Positions 1 to 9,757 of a stretch of 64,000 nucleotides of DNA are shown piece by piece. This DNA is from Sesamum alatum (Eukaryota; Streptophyta; Magnoliopsida; Lamiales; Pedaliaceae). Location of the stretch: contig JACGWO010000004.1 of NCBI GenBank assembly GCA_034509735.1, positions 12,009,395-12,073,394 on the forward strand. Direction: 5' to 3'. Positions within the stretch are counted from its first letter, which is position 1; each line of letters opens with the position of its first letter. The position numbers and the translations under genes were made by a program. The notes beneath the pieces were generated by a model. The model was given only the letters and a program-made list of their open reading frames with translations. It did no database searches and was not told the origin of the DNA.

Positions 1-46
1 GGAGTAATTTTCATCAATCACACTTACGGAACCTCTTCTCTTTGGA

Positions 47-262
47 TCAGTCTAACCTCGTAGATTGGTAACTAAGATTCATAAAGCCTGAGATTAGGCC
101 CAGACACAAGTGCATCATTGTTTGCATTAGTTTCAAGGACGTCATTCCGCGAATGTAGTGAGGTGAGGAAATGGCTTCAAAAACTGTACCAGATGCAATT
201 GAAATGCATTGGGTGTCGAGGGAGCTGAACTCCTTTTCGCTAAATCCAAGTGTGGCTTTCAC
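47..262 (-). pseudogene. Gene-like fragment, possibly C-terminal part of a polyprenol reductase-like protein
   Basis: An open stretch of 71 codons on the minus strand. The segment FEAISSPHY followed by a hydrophobic run and GFMNLSYQSTR recalls the C-terminal region of plant polyprenol reductases (steroid 5-alpha-reductase family), which carry an SSPHYL-type motif and a later N-L-aromatic segment before a conserved T-H. That match is from memory and weak. No upstream exons or start are visible, and the window edge cuts the locus. The same sequence recurs, more diverged and with stop codons, in the tandem units at 1628-2632, so this is at best a gene relic that was multiplied locally. Confidence 0.3.
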
Positions 263-459
263 CTTTGTTAGTCATGCCCAATGGTATACATATATAGCAA
301 AAAAAGGTTCGGCCACGCATGTACTACAAGGTGGGAATCTAATGTGAGAACGCTTCCTCGTTTTGAATATGTATATTTCTCATAATATACATTATTCTTT
401 TTGGGGAATGTAAATTTTCAAATAAGTAAAAAAAGAGTACAAGTAAAACAAAGGGGACT

Positions 460-600
460 CGCCAGACTCAACAACACGGCCGTGTACTAGGGCAACTCGG
501 CCGTGCGACTCACTGTTACAACAAAGGAAATACGCCATACCCAAACGGCCGTGTGGACAATGAAACATGGTCGTGTAACTCACTGTCGCCATGAAATTTT
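460..600. repeat. Short run of CGGCCGTG-containing repeats
   Basis: The octamer CGGCCGTG occurs at about 477, 498 and 545, with a degraded copy near 568. Two of them are followed within a few bases by ACTCACTGT, so a 70-75 bp unit seems to be repeated. Such motifs are common in plant repetitive DNA. No coding potential is seen. Confidence 0.4.
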
Positions 601-608
601 CCAGACCC

Positions 609-1128
609 TATACGTTGCTATAAACTGCAGGGAAAGGGGAGGATATGCTAGGCAGTCTATTCCAAATCTGCTCAATGATAAGACCTGGAAGTACCTGTAG
701 ACTACGAACTACTGCTGGAAATGCCATTGGTTCCTTTCCATCCATATATGGTAAACCAACGCTGTAAGGAGAGACTAATAAGTGGCATTGAGAATATGCT
801 TTCCACGCCAACACCGAGCTGCTCATTCCACTCCACGATGCCAATCCAAAATGGCCACATGAACTTGACTTCCCTCTTGCAAATCCGGAAACATGTGTTG
901 ATGGCTCTCAGTCACTGCTACTCCACATAATACACAACAACCATCCAAGTGTTGCAAGCACGACTTGTCTGTGGTAGAAAGCCGGTCTTGAATAGCGAGC
1001 CACATGAAAATAGAATGGCGCGGGATCTTCACTGGCCCCCTTAACAGAACAGACCACCCCACTCGGGGGGCGCTTGGATCAAACAACTGCAATGCCGAAG
1101 ACATAGAGAAGGTGCCATCATGTGACAT
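609..1128 (-). pseudogene. LINE (non-LTR retrotransposon) C-terminal remnant with zf-RVT domain
   Basis: The minus strand at 823-1128 encodes GPVKIPRHSIFMWLAIQDRL followed by STTDK and a CVLCG motif with a later ES..H. This is the typical order of the zinc-binding reverse-transcriptase-associated domain (zf-RVT) at the end of plant L1-type LINE polyproteins. After a frameshift near 840 the reading continues at 609-844 with a Y-M-D-G-K-E-P and I-I-E-Q-I stretch that fits the usual tail after zf-RVT. The reverse transcriptase itself is absent and no poly(A) tail was identified. It is dead. Confidence 0.75.
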
Positions 1129-1137
1129 CCAAGTGAT

Positions 1138-1318
1138 GTTTTTGTATATTTAATTTTTTTATAATAAATACTTATTATTTGGTAAAATACATATATTTAT
1201 AGTAATATTTGGTAAAATACGTATAAAGATGTTAATAACTTTATACTATATTTCATAAAATATTTAAAAATTTAAATTTTTGATATGATATATTTTATAT
1301 TTTGGTAGCACATATTTA
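1138..1318. repeat. AT-rich repeat, copy 1 (copy 2 at 2919-3090)
   Basis: About 180 bases matching 2919-3090 in the same orientation with scattered substitutions and short indels. Both share two successive TTTGGTAAAAT motifs followed by TATAAAGATGTT. It directly follows the LINE remnant. Together with the inverted end-like stretches at 1430-1625 and 2637-2780 it looks like the inside of a short TIR element present twice. Confidence 0.65.
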
Positions 1319-1429
1319 AATATATTATATTGAAATTCATTTTATTTAATGTATTCAAAATAATATATAATTTTGTGATTATAAATCTTGCAAGTATAAC
1401 TTTATTAGAAAGTTATGTTAGGAATGTAA

Positions 1430-1625
1430 AAAATAAATCTATTCCCAATCTATTAGGAATAGCTAAAATCGTGGGTAAATGTGGGAATGGCTAATCCCTT
1501 ATTTATGGAAATAGGCATTCCCAACGGAATGAGTTTTCCTATTTAAAAGTTGTACCAAACATGTGTTTCGAATAAGATTAGGAATATTCAGTCCATTCCT
1601 AACCCATTCCCTCATACCAATCATA
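1430..1625. repeat. MITE-like terminal segment, inward-facing end 1
   Basis: Rich in TTCCCA, AGGAAT and CATTCC and ending in CATTCCCTCATACCAATCAT. That end is, reverse-complemented, close to TGTGACTGGTATGTAGGAATG at 2637. Such pyrimidine/GGAATG ends are typical of plant Harbinger- or hAT-like MITEs. No clear target duplication was found. Confidence 0.4.
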
Positions 1626-1627
1626 TC

Positions 1628-2632
1628 CTAGGTGTTTCCTACGATTGTGTGGAGTATTAGAAATGTATCCGCACGTACTATTGATTACAAACACTAGACA
1701 CTCGATCAAGCAAAGATAAAAGTGCATCAATGTCTAAATTCGTTTAAAGGAGTTTGTCGTTGCGCGAATGTACTAAGCTGAGAAGATGGCTCCTAAGAGT
1801 GTACTAGATGTAATCCTAGTGCATTTTTGTGTTGAATAAGCTGGAGTCCTAGTCGTATAATCGAAGTGTGACTTTAACCTTGATTATTAGAGCCAAAGGG
1901 AATATAACTATTACCATAAACGAATCATGTATCTATCAATGATAAGGGCTGGAAACACTAGGTGTTTCCTATGATTGTGTGGAGTATTAGGAATGTATCC
2001 GCATGTACGATTGATTACTAAGATTCACCAGGCCCTCGATCAAGCAAAGATAAAAGTGCATCAATGTCTAAATTCGTTTAAAGGAGTTTGTCGTTGCGTG
2101 AATGTACTAATCTGAGACGATGGCTCATAAGAGTATAGTAGATGCAATCCTAGTGAATTTTTGTGTTGAATAAGCTAGAGTCCTGGTCGTATAATATAAG
2201 TTTGGCTTTAACCTTGATTATTAGGGCCGAAACGAATATAACTATAGCCTGAAATGAATTTTGTATCAGTTAATGATAAGGACTTGAAATACTAGGTGTT
2301 TCTGACGATTGTGGGGAGTATTAGGCATGTATTCGCATGTACGATTGATTACTAAAATTTACCAAGCCCTCGAGCAAGCAAAGATGAAGTGCATCAGTGT
2401 CTAAGTTCTTTCAGAGGAGTTAGTCGTTGTGCGAATCTACTAAGTTGAGATGATGGCTCCTAAGAATGTACTAGATGTAATCATAGTGCATTTTTTTTGT
2501 TGAATAAGATGGAGTCCTGATTGTATAATCAAAGTGTGGCTTTAACCTTGATTGTTAGAGACGAAGCGAATATAACCATAGCCAGAAATCAGAAATGAAT
2601 CATGTATCAATCAATGATCAGAATTGAAAACA
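1628..2632. repeat. Tandem repeat of three units of about 330-340 bp
   Basis: Units start at 1628, 1958 and 2292, each beginning CTAGGTGTTTC (the third has CTAGGTGTTTCTGACG). Each contains the landmarks AAGTGCATCA, GTCGTTG(C/T)G and TGGCTTTAACCTTGATT. The left fragment at 47-262 is a diverged homologue of the same unit, with AAGTGCATCATTG, GATGCAATT and TGTGGCTTTCACC in the same order. The reverse strand of the units looks like broken coding sequence, so the array probably arose from a duplicated gene fragment. Confidence 0.75.
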
Positions 2633-2636
2633 CTAG

Positions 2637-2780
2637 CTGTGTGACTGGTATGTAGGAATGAACTTGGGGGAATAGAATAAACTTGGGAGTGGAGTAGGAA
2701 TAGAATGATTTTGGTATGCCATTCCTATGTTTAGTATACAAAAAGAATGAAAAGGGGAATTGATCAAAACTTTCCAAATA
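2637..2780. repeat. MITE-like terminal segment, inward-facing end 2
   Basis: Starts TGTGACTGGTATGTAGGAATG and continues with further GGAAT-rich sequence. It is inverted relative to the end at 1430-1625, so the three tandem units sit between two oppositely facing MITE-like ends. Confidence 0.4.
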
Positions 2781-2918
2781 ACTCATTTATACGTTTTGTA
2801 AATAATAAAACTTGAAAATTAAAATAAGAAAATAACTGAGCTACATTTCATTAATGACATAAGAAATACTATTTTCGAAATGTTAAGTTAATAATAAATT
2901 AATATTATACAATGGTTG

Positions 2919-3090
2919 ATGTTTTCGTATATTTAATTTTTTTTAATAAATACTTATTATTTGGTAAAATGCATATACTTATAGTAATATTTGGTAAAAT
3001 GCATATAAAGATGTTCATAACTTTATATATTATATTTAATAAAATATTTGAAAACTTAAATTTTGATATTATATATTTTATATTTTTAAA
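2919..3090. repeat. AT-rich repeat, copy 2 (copy 1 at 1138-1318)
   Basis: Direct copy of 1138-1318. Similarity stops near 3090, where a different sequence with recurring CCATTCCAATAT and GTTCCAAAATAT phrases begins. The open frames on both strands here are AT-rich chance frames. Confidence 0.65.
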
Positions 3091-4424
3091 ACCTGTACTA
3101 AAACTAGTGAGAAATTGTGGTGCAAATACCATTCCAATATACTTGAGTGAAAATAGACACAGCTCTTCCAATACGCATCCCAAATTAAGAATCAATTCAA
3201 GTTCCAAATACCATTCCAATATCTATTCAACCAGAAACTAGACCGTTCCAAAATATATCGTTAAGATTGTGGGAAATGTTGGTGCAAAAACTGTTTCAAT
3301 TTACATTCTACAACACCGACCAAACAATTCCAACATGTATACCAAAACAAAGACCACCCCGTGCCAAAATATGTTACAAACGAACGATCAAACAGCGTTA
3401 GAACGTCTGTACCAAAATATATAACTGTCAAAATCAAAATCGTTTCTAATTTATGTTGATAGTGTTACAAGGACCATCCCTAAACATGCACGTAAAAATA
3501 AAAAATACCGTTCCAAGTAGAAAAAAGTGTTCCGAGAACACTAATTCATTTTTGGGTGGTTAGACGTATTTAGAAACGGTTTATGGACAAGTGGTACAAC
3601 ACCCGTTCCTAAGTAAGAACAGTCTTGACGAATTGTTTAAAAATTTAGGCACACCGTCTATTACGATGGAAGTAATTTATGGTATTAAATAATATAGATT
3701 GGCAATGAAAATATACTTACTAATTCACTTGACGCTAACTTTTTTTTGTTGCTATTGACCAATTCTCTAGTAGTGAAATCTTAAAGTTACAAGACTAAAT
3801 TGTAAAAATAAATTTGTGTAGGACCAAAAACGTCACCCCCTAAGTTACAGGACTAAAATTATATTTTTTTCCATCCACCACATTCAATAAAAAATTATGC
3901 AAAAATTTAAGTTTCGAAAACTGTTAATCAACATTCGGATGGTTTTACCTATGATTAAAACATTTACCGTAGTTTCTACTTGTAACTAATGTTTTGGCTT
4001 CGCTTGCAAAAACAACAACTAATAATTATTTACAACCATGGTTAATTTGAATTCGTTATATATTTTTATTTTTAACCACAATAATTAATCGACAAGTCAT
4101 ATTTCTTCTGATAGAAAAAAGGTTGGTTTCAGGAAAAACCTCTAATTGGTAAGATACGCAGCTTTGCAAACAAATAATAACAAATCCTCAATCATCTTTT
4201 GACAGATAATTTGCTTAGGAATTGCGTCAACTCAACCCCGACAGAAAATGAAGTTATCTATAGATATTTCATAGAACAAAGCAAATCAATGAAAAACTAA
4301 CAAACATGAAATATTAATTTAGTATATATGATACAATTAATTAATTTCCATACCTAAGACAAGAAACCTTTGTACTCTCTATTTCAAGATTATTGTACTT
4401 CTAAAACATGTATAGATATACTGT
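3091..4424. other. Intergenic, no gene seen
   Basis: AT-rich sequence. At 3090-3450 short phrases such as ATTCCAATAT, GTTCCAAAATAT and ACCAAAACAAAG recur irregularly, suggesting transposon subterminal DNA. No protein motif, RNA gene or clear TIR was found. Confidence 0.5.
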
Positions 4425-4452
4425 GTGTGTGTGAGAGAGAGAGAGAGAGAGC
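4422..4452. repeat. (GT)n(GA)n microsatellite
   Basis: A short GT run passes directly into a GA run. Confidence 0.85.
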
Positions 4453-4559
4453 TTGATGGGGTGATAATGGTGATGATGATGGGTAGAGCGACATTGTTTA
4501 TCAAGCTATAATAGGGAAAATACTTTTTTATATCATTAAAAGAGGTCATTTTTGTCTTT

Positions 4560-4850
4560 GGTACTGATGGTGTAGAAATTTAACTAAGGGATCAGGATGT
4601 AATTTCCCGAATGAGTATTAGAAAATTACCGAATTAGCCATGGTGGTTACATCCATTAAGTTAGTGGGGTTAGTGGGCGGTTGGGGGCGATATTGTCTTT
4701 ACGCCTCCTGACATTCTAGTATATATAATGGATTATTTATTGTAAAAGGGGGGATTTTTTTCTGCTGGATAATTGAATAGCAAGTATGGCATATATTATG
4801 ATTGGATTTGATGGAAAATTAGATTTGTACCATCAAAGTGTGGCCGTCTG
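4560..4850 (+). repeat. Dispersed repeat R1, copy 1 (inverted copy at 45345-45650)
   Basis: Reverse-complementary to 45345-45650 over nearly 290 bases. Shared landmarks are GATGGTG, ACATCCA(T/C)TAAGTTAGTGG, GGCGATATT, TATATATAATGGATTATTTA, a G-run followed by T-run, and GCATATATTATGATTGG. No TSD or coding capacity is seen. The TATA-like core TATATATAATGG could make it a promoter-bearing element (inference). Confidence 0.75.
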
Positions 4851-4956
4851 TGGGAACTGGAAACTTTTCTCTTGAGGATGAGAAATCTTTCTGAAAACCT
4901 GACGAACCCCTTACTATTCCTCTTCATTCATTCATCGTATCCACTACTAGCACTAC

Positions 4957-5024
4957 TCTTCTTCTTCTTCTTCTTCTTCTTCTTCTTCTTCTTCTTCTTC
5001 TTCTTCTTCTTCTTCTTCTTCTTT
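4957..5024. repeat. (CTT)n microsatellite
   Basis: About 22 consecutive CTT/TTC triplets, just upstream of the GC-richer leader at 5030. In plants CT-rich tracts are frequent in 5' untranslated leaders, so it may belong to the transcript of the neighbouring gene remnant. Confidence 0.95.
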
Positions 5025-5029
5025 ACTTT

Positions 5030-5950
5030 ACAAGAAAAATATACATAGAGAGAGATATCACACCCACTCCATTTCCACCGTAGACAACTGCACTCCTACT
5101 CCATTCTCCCTCTGCAACTGAACCTCCGGCTAAACCTCCCCCGACAACTTGAGGTTCCTCATGTTCAATCGCTCAGGCCGTCGCCCTGATCATTCCCCGT
5201 CCTGGGTTCCTCAAAACTCGGTGGAAATGAGAAGAAGGATGGAGGAGAATCGGTGCTGCAAACAAAGAGTCTTACTGCAGCTCCACCACGCCGCCGCCGC
5301 CTCTGCGGCCATCCTATCACCGGAAACATTTTTTCGGCACGTCCTCGACCACGGGCATCGCCCACTGGACAATCAACCGCCGATCTACCTGGATCTGCCG
5401 TGCGTTGCTCGATCGGTCACCAGACGCGCGACCATTCGCCGCCTGAAGTCGCGGTCGTTTTCACCCATCTCCCCTCTTCAATTCCGGCGTCATTCCGACG
5501 ACCCACTTGCCGCCACCACCATCAAATTGCTTGTCTCATCAAGGTGCTCACTTTTGTCCTTGTGGCTCCCGTTTTTGCCACCGTTTTCATCAGATCGTCG
5601 GCCTAGACCATCGTCGTTCGACTCCTTGCGTTTTGCCTTTCTGATCATTTCTCTCTCTCTCATTGATTAGCCTATTTTTCTGTTCGTTTCTCGGTCGGGG
5701 TGGAAGATGGGTCTCGATTTGGGGCCGGATGGAGGAAGTTACACTTCAGGGTCGTCTTTCACTTGTTGCTCAATGCTGGTTCTCCTCAAGATCTTATGGC
5801 TTGCAGAATAGATCTTATAGCTTCGAATGAAAGGGGAGTCTCAAAAACTATTTTGATTTCCAGTTGGAAGGATCAGCTCTTCCTGATTTTATTTAGCACT
5901 CCCTATTTTTATTTTGTATCATAATGTTCAATTTTCGCTTGAAAAACTGA
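5030..5950 (+). other. Putative 5' leader and early transcribed region of the glutaredoxin-like locus
   Basis: Composition shifts abruptly from AT-rich to C-rich here. Several overlapping open frames exist (5149-5670, 5253-5606, 5700-5924), but none shows a recognisable domain, and they overlap in different frames, as expected of a C-rich leader. A CT-rich stretch precedes a likely acceptor at 5954 (CTGAACAG followed by GTGGTAATGG). A protein start cannot be placed with confidence. Confidence 0.35.
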
Positions 5951-5954
5951 ACAG

Positions 5955-6119
5955 GTGGTAATGGAGAGACTTACTGAGTTGAAAGAATTGATTGAAGGAG
6001 AAGGTTACTCGCTGCAAAGCTACAAGGAGCAGAAGTCCGAGTTCCCAATGAAGATGATAGAGCTACACTCACGGTCTCATCATATTTTGGAGATTTTTAA
6101 TAGAGGAGGACGTAGTTCC
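5955..6119 (+). CDS. Unrecognised exon-like open frame
   Basis: Preceded by TTTTCGCTTGAAAAACTGAACAG, a plausible intron end. It encodes a charged, helix-like stretch (LTELKELIEGEGYSLQSYKE) followed by PMKMIELHSRSHH. I do not recognise the family. The one donor candidate at 6112 does not join in frame to the glutaredoxin exon at 6295, so the relation between the two is unclear. Codon content looks protein-like rather than transposon-derived. Confidence 0.35.
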
Positions 6120-6294
6120 ATGTTGGTTTCTTTATCTGTTTTTATCCGCACAAGGATTTATGTTGCGCAGTTCGTTGGTTATTTGATTTTGGATAATTTT
6201 GTTTACGACATAACCAATATTTACTCACAACTAATATAAGAAAATTGTTTTTCAGAAATCATCATTTGCACTAACATGTTTCATTTCGCTACAG

Positions 6295-6424
6295 CCACTG
6301 GCCGACATTCCCTCAAATATTTATCAATGGGGAGTTTGTTGGAGGATCCGATATCATTCTTAGCATGCATCTGACTGGTGAATTGAAGGAAAAACTGAAG
6401 GAGACTTCAGAAAAACAGAGATAA
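6295..6424 (+). pseudogene. Monothiol glutaredoxin (GRXS15-like) terminal exon
   Basis: After an acceptor (TTTCGCTACAG) the frame reads [20 protein letters not shown], then [13 protein letters not shown] and a stop at 6422-6424. This is the C-terminal part of class II monothiol glutaredoxins: WPTFPQ with cis-proline, and the GGSDI glutathione-binding loop. GGSD rather than GGCD, plus the M-H-x-x-G-E-L tail, points to the mitochondrial S15 type, which handles [2Fe-2S] clusters in that family. The upstream exon with the CGFS active site is not visible anywhere in 4900-6294. The locus is therefore an incomplete copy, unless a distant exon was displaced. 3' flanking DNA follows to about 6800. Confidence 0.7.
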
Positions 6425-6807
6425 GCAGATTGAGGAATGATGCATGGTGCAGACCAAGTTATTCATCGGATAACTCCGTCTAATTGAAGAATCGTCTTTT
6501 GTGGATGAACTGTAATGTTTTTATTGTAGTATCTTGTGGTGCTTTTTGCCCAATTTTTGTTACGGCTAGATAAATGGTAGACGAAATAGCATAGTAATCG
6601 TGGTATATATGTACGTTGGTGGATGGTAGAATGAGTTATAAGACTCGTATGATTGTATAGATGACATTGGTCAGGCTAGGAGCATCCATCTAACGAAAAA
6701 GCACGTAACAAAAAAATTATTACTTTTAGTTTGAGGGGGAGATCGAATGGGGATTTCTCGGCCCTCCCCCTCCTGTGTGCGGTTTCTGGATCTCTATTTT
6801 TCTACGA
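6425..6807. other. Downstream flank of the glutaredoxin-like exon
   Basis: Likely 3' UTR and intergenic DNA, ending with a G-rich then C-rich stretch (GAGGGGGAG and GCCCTCCCCCTCC) at 6730-6775. No gene is seen. Confidence 0.4.
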
Positions 6808-6812
6808 TTAAA

Positions 6813-7523
6813 TGTTAGAATAGATGACCAGAAAGTCAATAGGTTTGGTGTTTTGTAACCTATTTGACAACTTGATGTAATCTAATATTATGTGATGAAT
6901 AAAATGAGTGTTCGTCACCAATGGTACATACTTTGTTGCGCTCATTTTTTCATATGTTAAAACGGTGTTTTACTTATATTGCAACAAAGCCCACATACCA
7001 CGGTTAACAACTCATGCAGTTGGTCCACGCATTAGATGGTGGTTATGAAACCAACTGATTGAGAGTTGGATCTGAAACGTTCCAAGTGGAGGACCTCGAG
7101 ACAGGGCCTCGAGAGTCTTATGGAGACTTGCATCAAGAGTCGTGTTCATTGGATGAGTGTCGTGTTTCATCGACGACAGGCGTGGGACACCTACACACGA
7201 TCTTGATGCGTTGGTCGACTGGGATCGAGCCGACTGGACTGACTTGCGGGGATCATCATATGGAAGCCTTGGAGGCTTGGTCGGTATGATTGGATTTTCC
7301 CGGTTCCTGTAGTACGGGAGTAGTTCTTAGACTTGAGGAACCATAGCAGTCACGTGCACAGGACGGCTGTATCTTGGATCTGGCGAGAGGTGATCATTCT
7401 ATAAGATGATCATTATAAGCCTTGTTCAGTGCAGTCAGAATATGTAGCGAGGACGGTGGATTCCAAGAAGAGGATCCGTCCCTTGTCAGTATGTGACAGA
7501 GGTATCTCCTATGCACTCGGAGA
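6813..7523 (+). repeat. Element B 5' LTR, first part
   Basis: Matches the B 3' LTR from 26161 onward (TGTTAGAATAG then GACCAGAAAG). It is interrupted at 7523 by element A and resumes at 17221. Confidence 0.9.
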
Positions 7524-9744
7524 TGAAAGAATCGGGTACAGCCCGGGAACGCAACGGAAGCGTAAAAAACGTTAATTTAAAGCATAAATTTAAACGGGTT
7601 CAAAGGGGTGTTCCCTTTGAAGTTCCCGGGCGTTCGGTGTTTGTCAAAGCATAAAATAAAGAGGAGAAGAATGCTAGACATATGGCTAAAGGAAGTAAAC
7701 AAAGATACATGAAAACATAAAGAAAACCAACCTTATGTTCGTTGCACGTAGAACCGGTTTGATTCTAGCGTTGTTCCCTTTCCGTTTCTCCTTCCGTTCA
7801 CTTGAGGATCCAAATTAGAATCCCTCTAATTTGTCCACACCACACTATGGAATGTATATCTCTAATCTATTGCTAGATAGAAGTAGAGAAAAGAAGAAGA
7901 AAAAACAATCCAAAACAACACTATTGATTAGTGCTTTTTGGAATGTTTTAGTTCAAACCTTTCCAAAAGGTATGAACACAAAAAGGAGAAATTTTCAGAG
8001 GTTTTTGGAGAGTTTCTTGATGGAAATTTCGTGCAAGACCTAGCATGCAAGTTATGTGAATGGTTTTGTGTAAGTAGAGTTGTTGAATTCAAAATTCAAC
8101 TTCTCTTGTCAACTTCCAAAGTAACCTACATACACACACCATTATCTACATAACCATGCACCATTATAGCAAATAAAACCACCCACAAAATCATACAAAG
8201 GCTGGTCACATGTGCCTCACATGTGGAAGATTTTAATTCTTCCTTCATTTGCTATATATTGAATTTTTCCATGGACTAGGACTACTAGTCTTAGACTTTT
8301 ATTTAATCTAATTAAATTAAGTCCAAACAAAGTCCATTGGGCATTAATTAATCCAATTAATCTCAATCTAATTGATGCCCATAAGTTTATTTAATCCAAT
8401 TAAATAAACATAAGTCCGAACTCTAAATAATTGATCCAATCAATTAATTAATCGAAACCCGATAAATTAATCCAATTAATTTAAAGGTTCTAAGTCCAAA
8501 AATTAACTAATCCAATTAATTAATTCTTGGACCATCCATCAAATGGATTTCCCAATAAATGATCCAATCATTTATTTTTCTCCTTGAATTAATTTAATCC
8601 AATTAAATTAATTCGCTTCTTCTAGAATTAATTCCAAATTAATTCTACCAATTCCATAGTGATTTGTGTGTGACTCTTTAGGTTCACCCTCAGCTAGAAT
8701 TGGGCTTGTGTCCAACACAATTGGTTAAATCCAATTTAATTAACTATTTTCCAATTAACCATTAATCGGAAAACGCCCGTCACCATGGGTGGCCGTCTAG
8801 CAACGGTCCATGGCACTAGAGACTAGGTGAATGTTGGCGTGAACATTTAGGCTCTCGATTACCATACGAGTACGGTCCTTCCATCATCCGTCTCCCGGTC
8901 TAAGTCTAGGGCATGGAATTTTGGCGTCGGTTCCCATCCTGGACTAGACAACTATGCTCAATAACTCGAGACGCGTTTGCTCTATTGATCGACGTAGGAA
9001 ACCATTCCCTACTCGACCAGTCGCTGTGGCCACAGACTTAAAGAGCTTAAACCGTCTCAGAGCGCATAGGATACTCGACTGTTATATACTGACAGGTGAC
9101 GGATCCTATCTTGGAATCCACCGTCCTCAATACATATTCCGACTGCACTGGATGAGGCTTATGATGAACGTATCCCAGATACGGGCATCTCTTGCCAGAC
9201 CCTAGATACAACCTTCATATGCATGTGACTGCCATGATTCCTCAAGTCCGAGGACTAATCTCGTACTATCGGAGCCGAGAATTCCAGTCATACCGACTAA
9301 GACTCCAAGGCTTCCATATGACGATTCCCGCGAGTCAGTTCAGTCAGCTAACACCCACGTCAACTAACCCACTAATATTGCATAGACGTCCAACGTCTGT
9401 CGCCGATGAAACACGGCACTCATCCAATGAATGCAATCCTTAGTGCAAGTCTGTGTAGGACCCTCGATGCCCTGTCTCGAGGTCCTCGACTTGGAACATT
9501 CCAGACCAACCCTCAGAAGTTGGTTTCATAGCTGCCATCCAATGCGCAGCCCAACTACATGGGTTATACAATTGGTCTGTGGGCATTTGTTGTGACGTTA
9601 AAACATCGTTTAACGTAATCAGTAAGCACAACAAACACATAGTGCCACGGATGAATACTTACTATATTCATCAAGTCAATAAAGATTGCTAAATAGTACC
9701 CAAAACCGCCAATCCAATTGGCTTTCTGGTCACCTATTCTAACA
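7524..9744 (-). repeat. Element A 3' LTR
   Basis: In element orientation it starts TGTTAGAATAGGTGACC at 9744 and ends CCGATTCTTTCA at 7524. Length 2221 bp. It carries the conserved dyad 9024-9035, the hairpin 7599-7621 and the conserved block near 8783-8830. The short open frames within it are not genes. Confidence 0.93.
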
Positions 9745-9755
9745 ATCTCCCACTT
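9745..9755 (-). other. Element A polypurine tract
   Basis: AAGTGGGAGAT immediately before the 3' LTR start (element orientation). The same tract precedes the 3' LTRs of B and C. In this family it primes plus-strand DNA synthesis. Confidence 0.85.
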
Positions 9756-9757
9756 GA

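Noticed and set aside
2905..3241. Frames of 104 and 109 codons on opposite strands
   Set aside because: AT-rich, Ile/Phe/Lys composition, overlapping on both strands within a non-coding repeat.
5149..5670. 173-codon frame upstream of the glutaredoxin exon
   Set aside because: No recognisable domain, overlapped by another frame of similar quality (5253-5606), in C-rich leader-like DNA. Kept only as a putative leader.
8954..9443. Pairs of 83-codon frames found in both A LTRs (also 16425-16914)
   Set aside because: They repeat only because the LTRs repeat. No start context or domain was found and related LTRs do not keep the frame.
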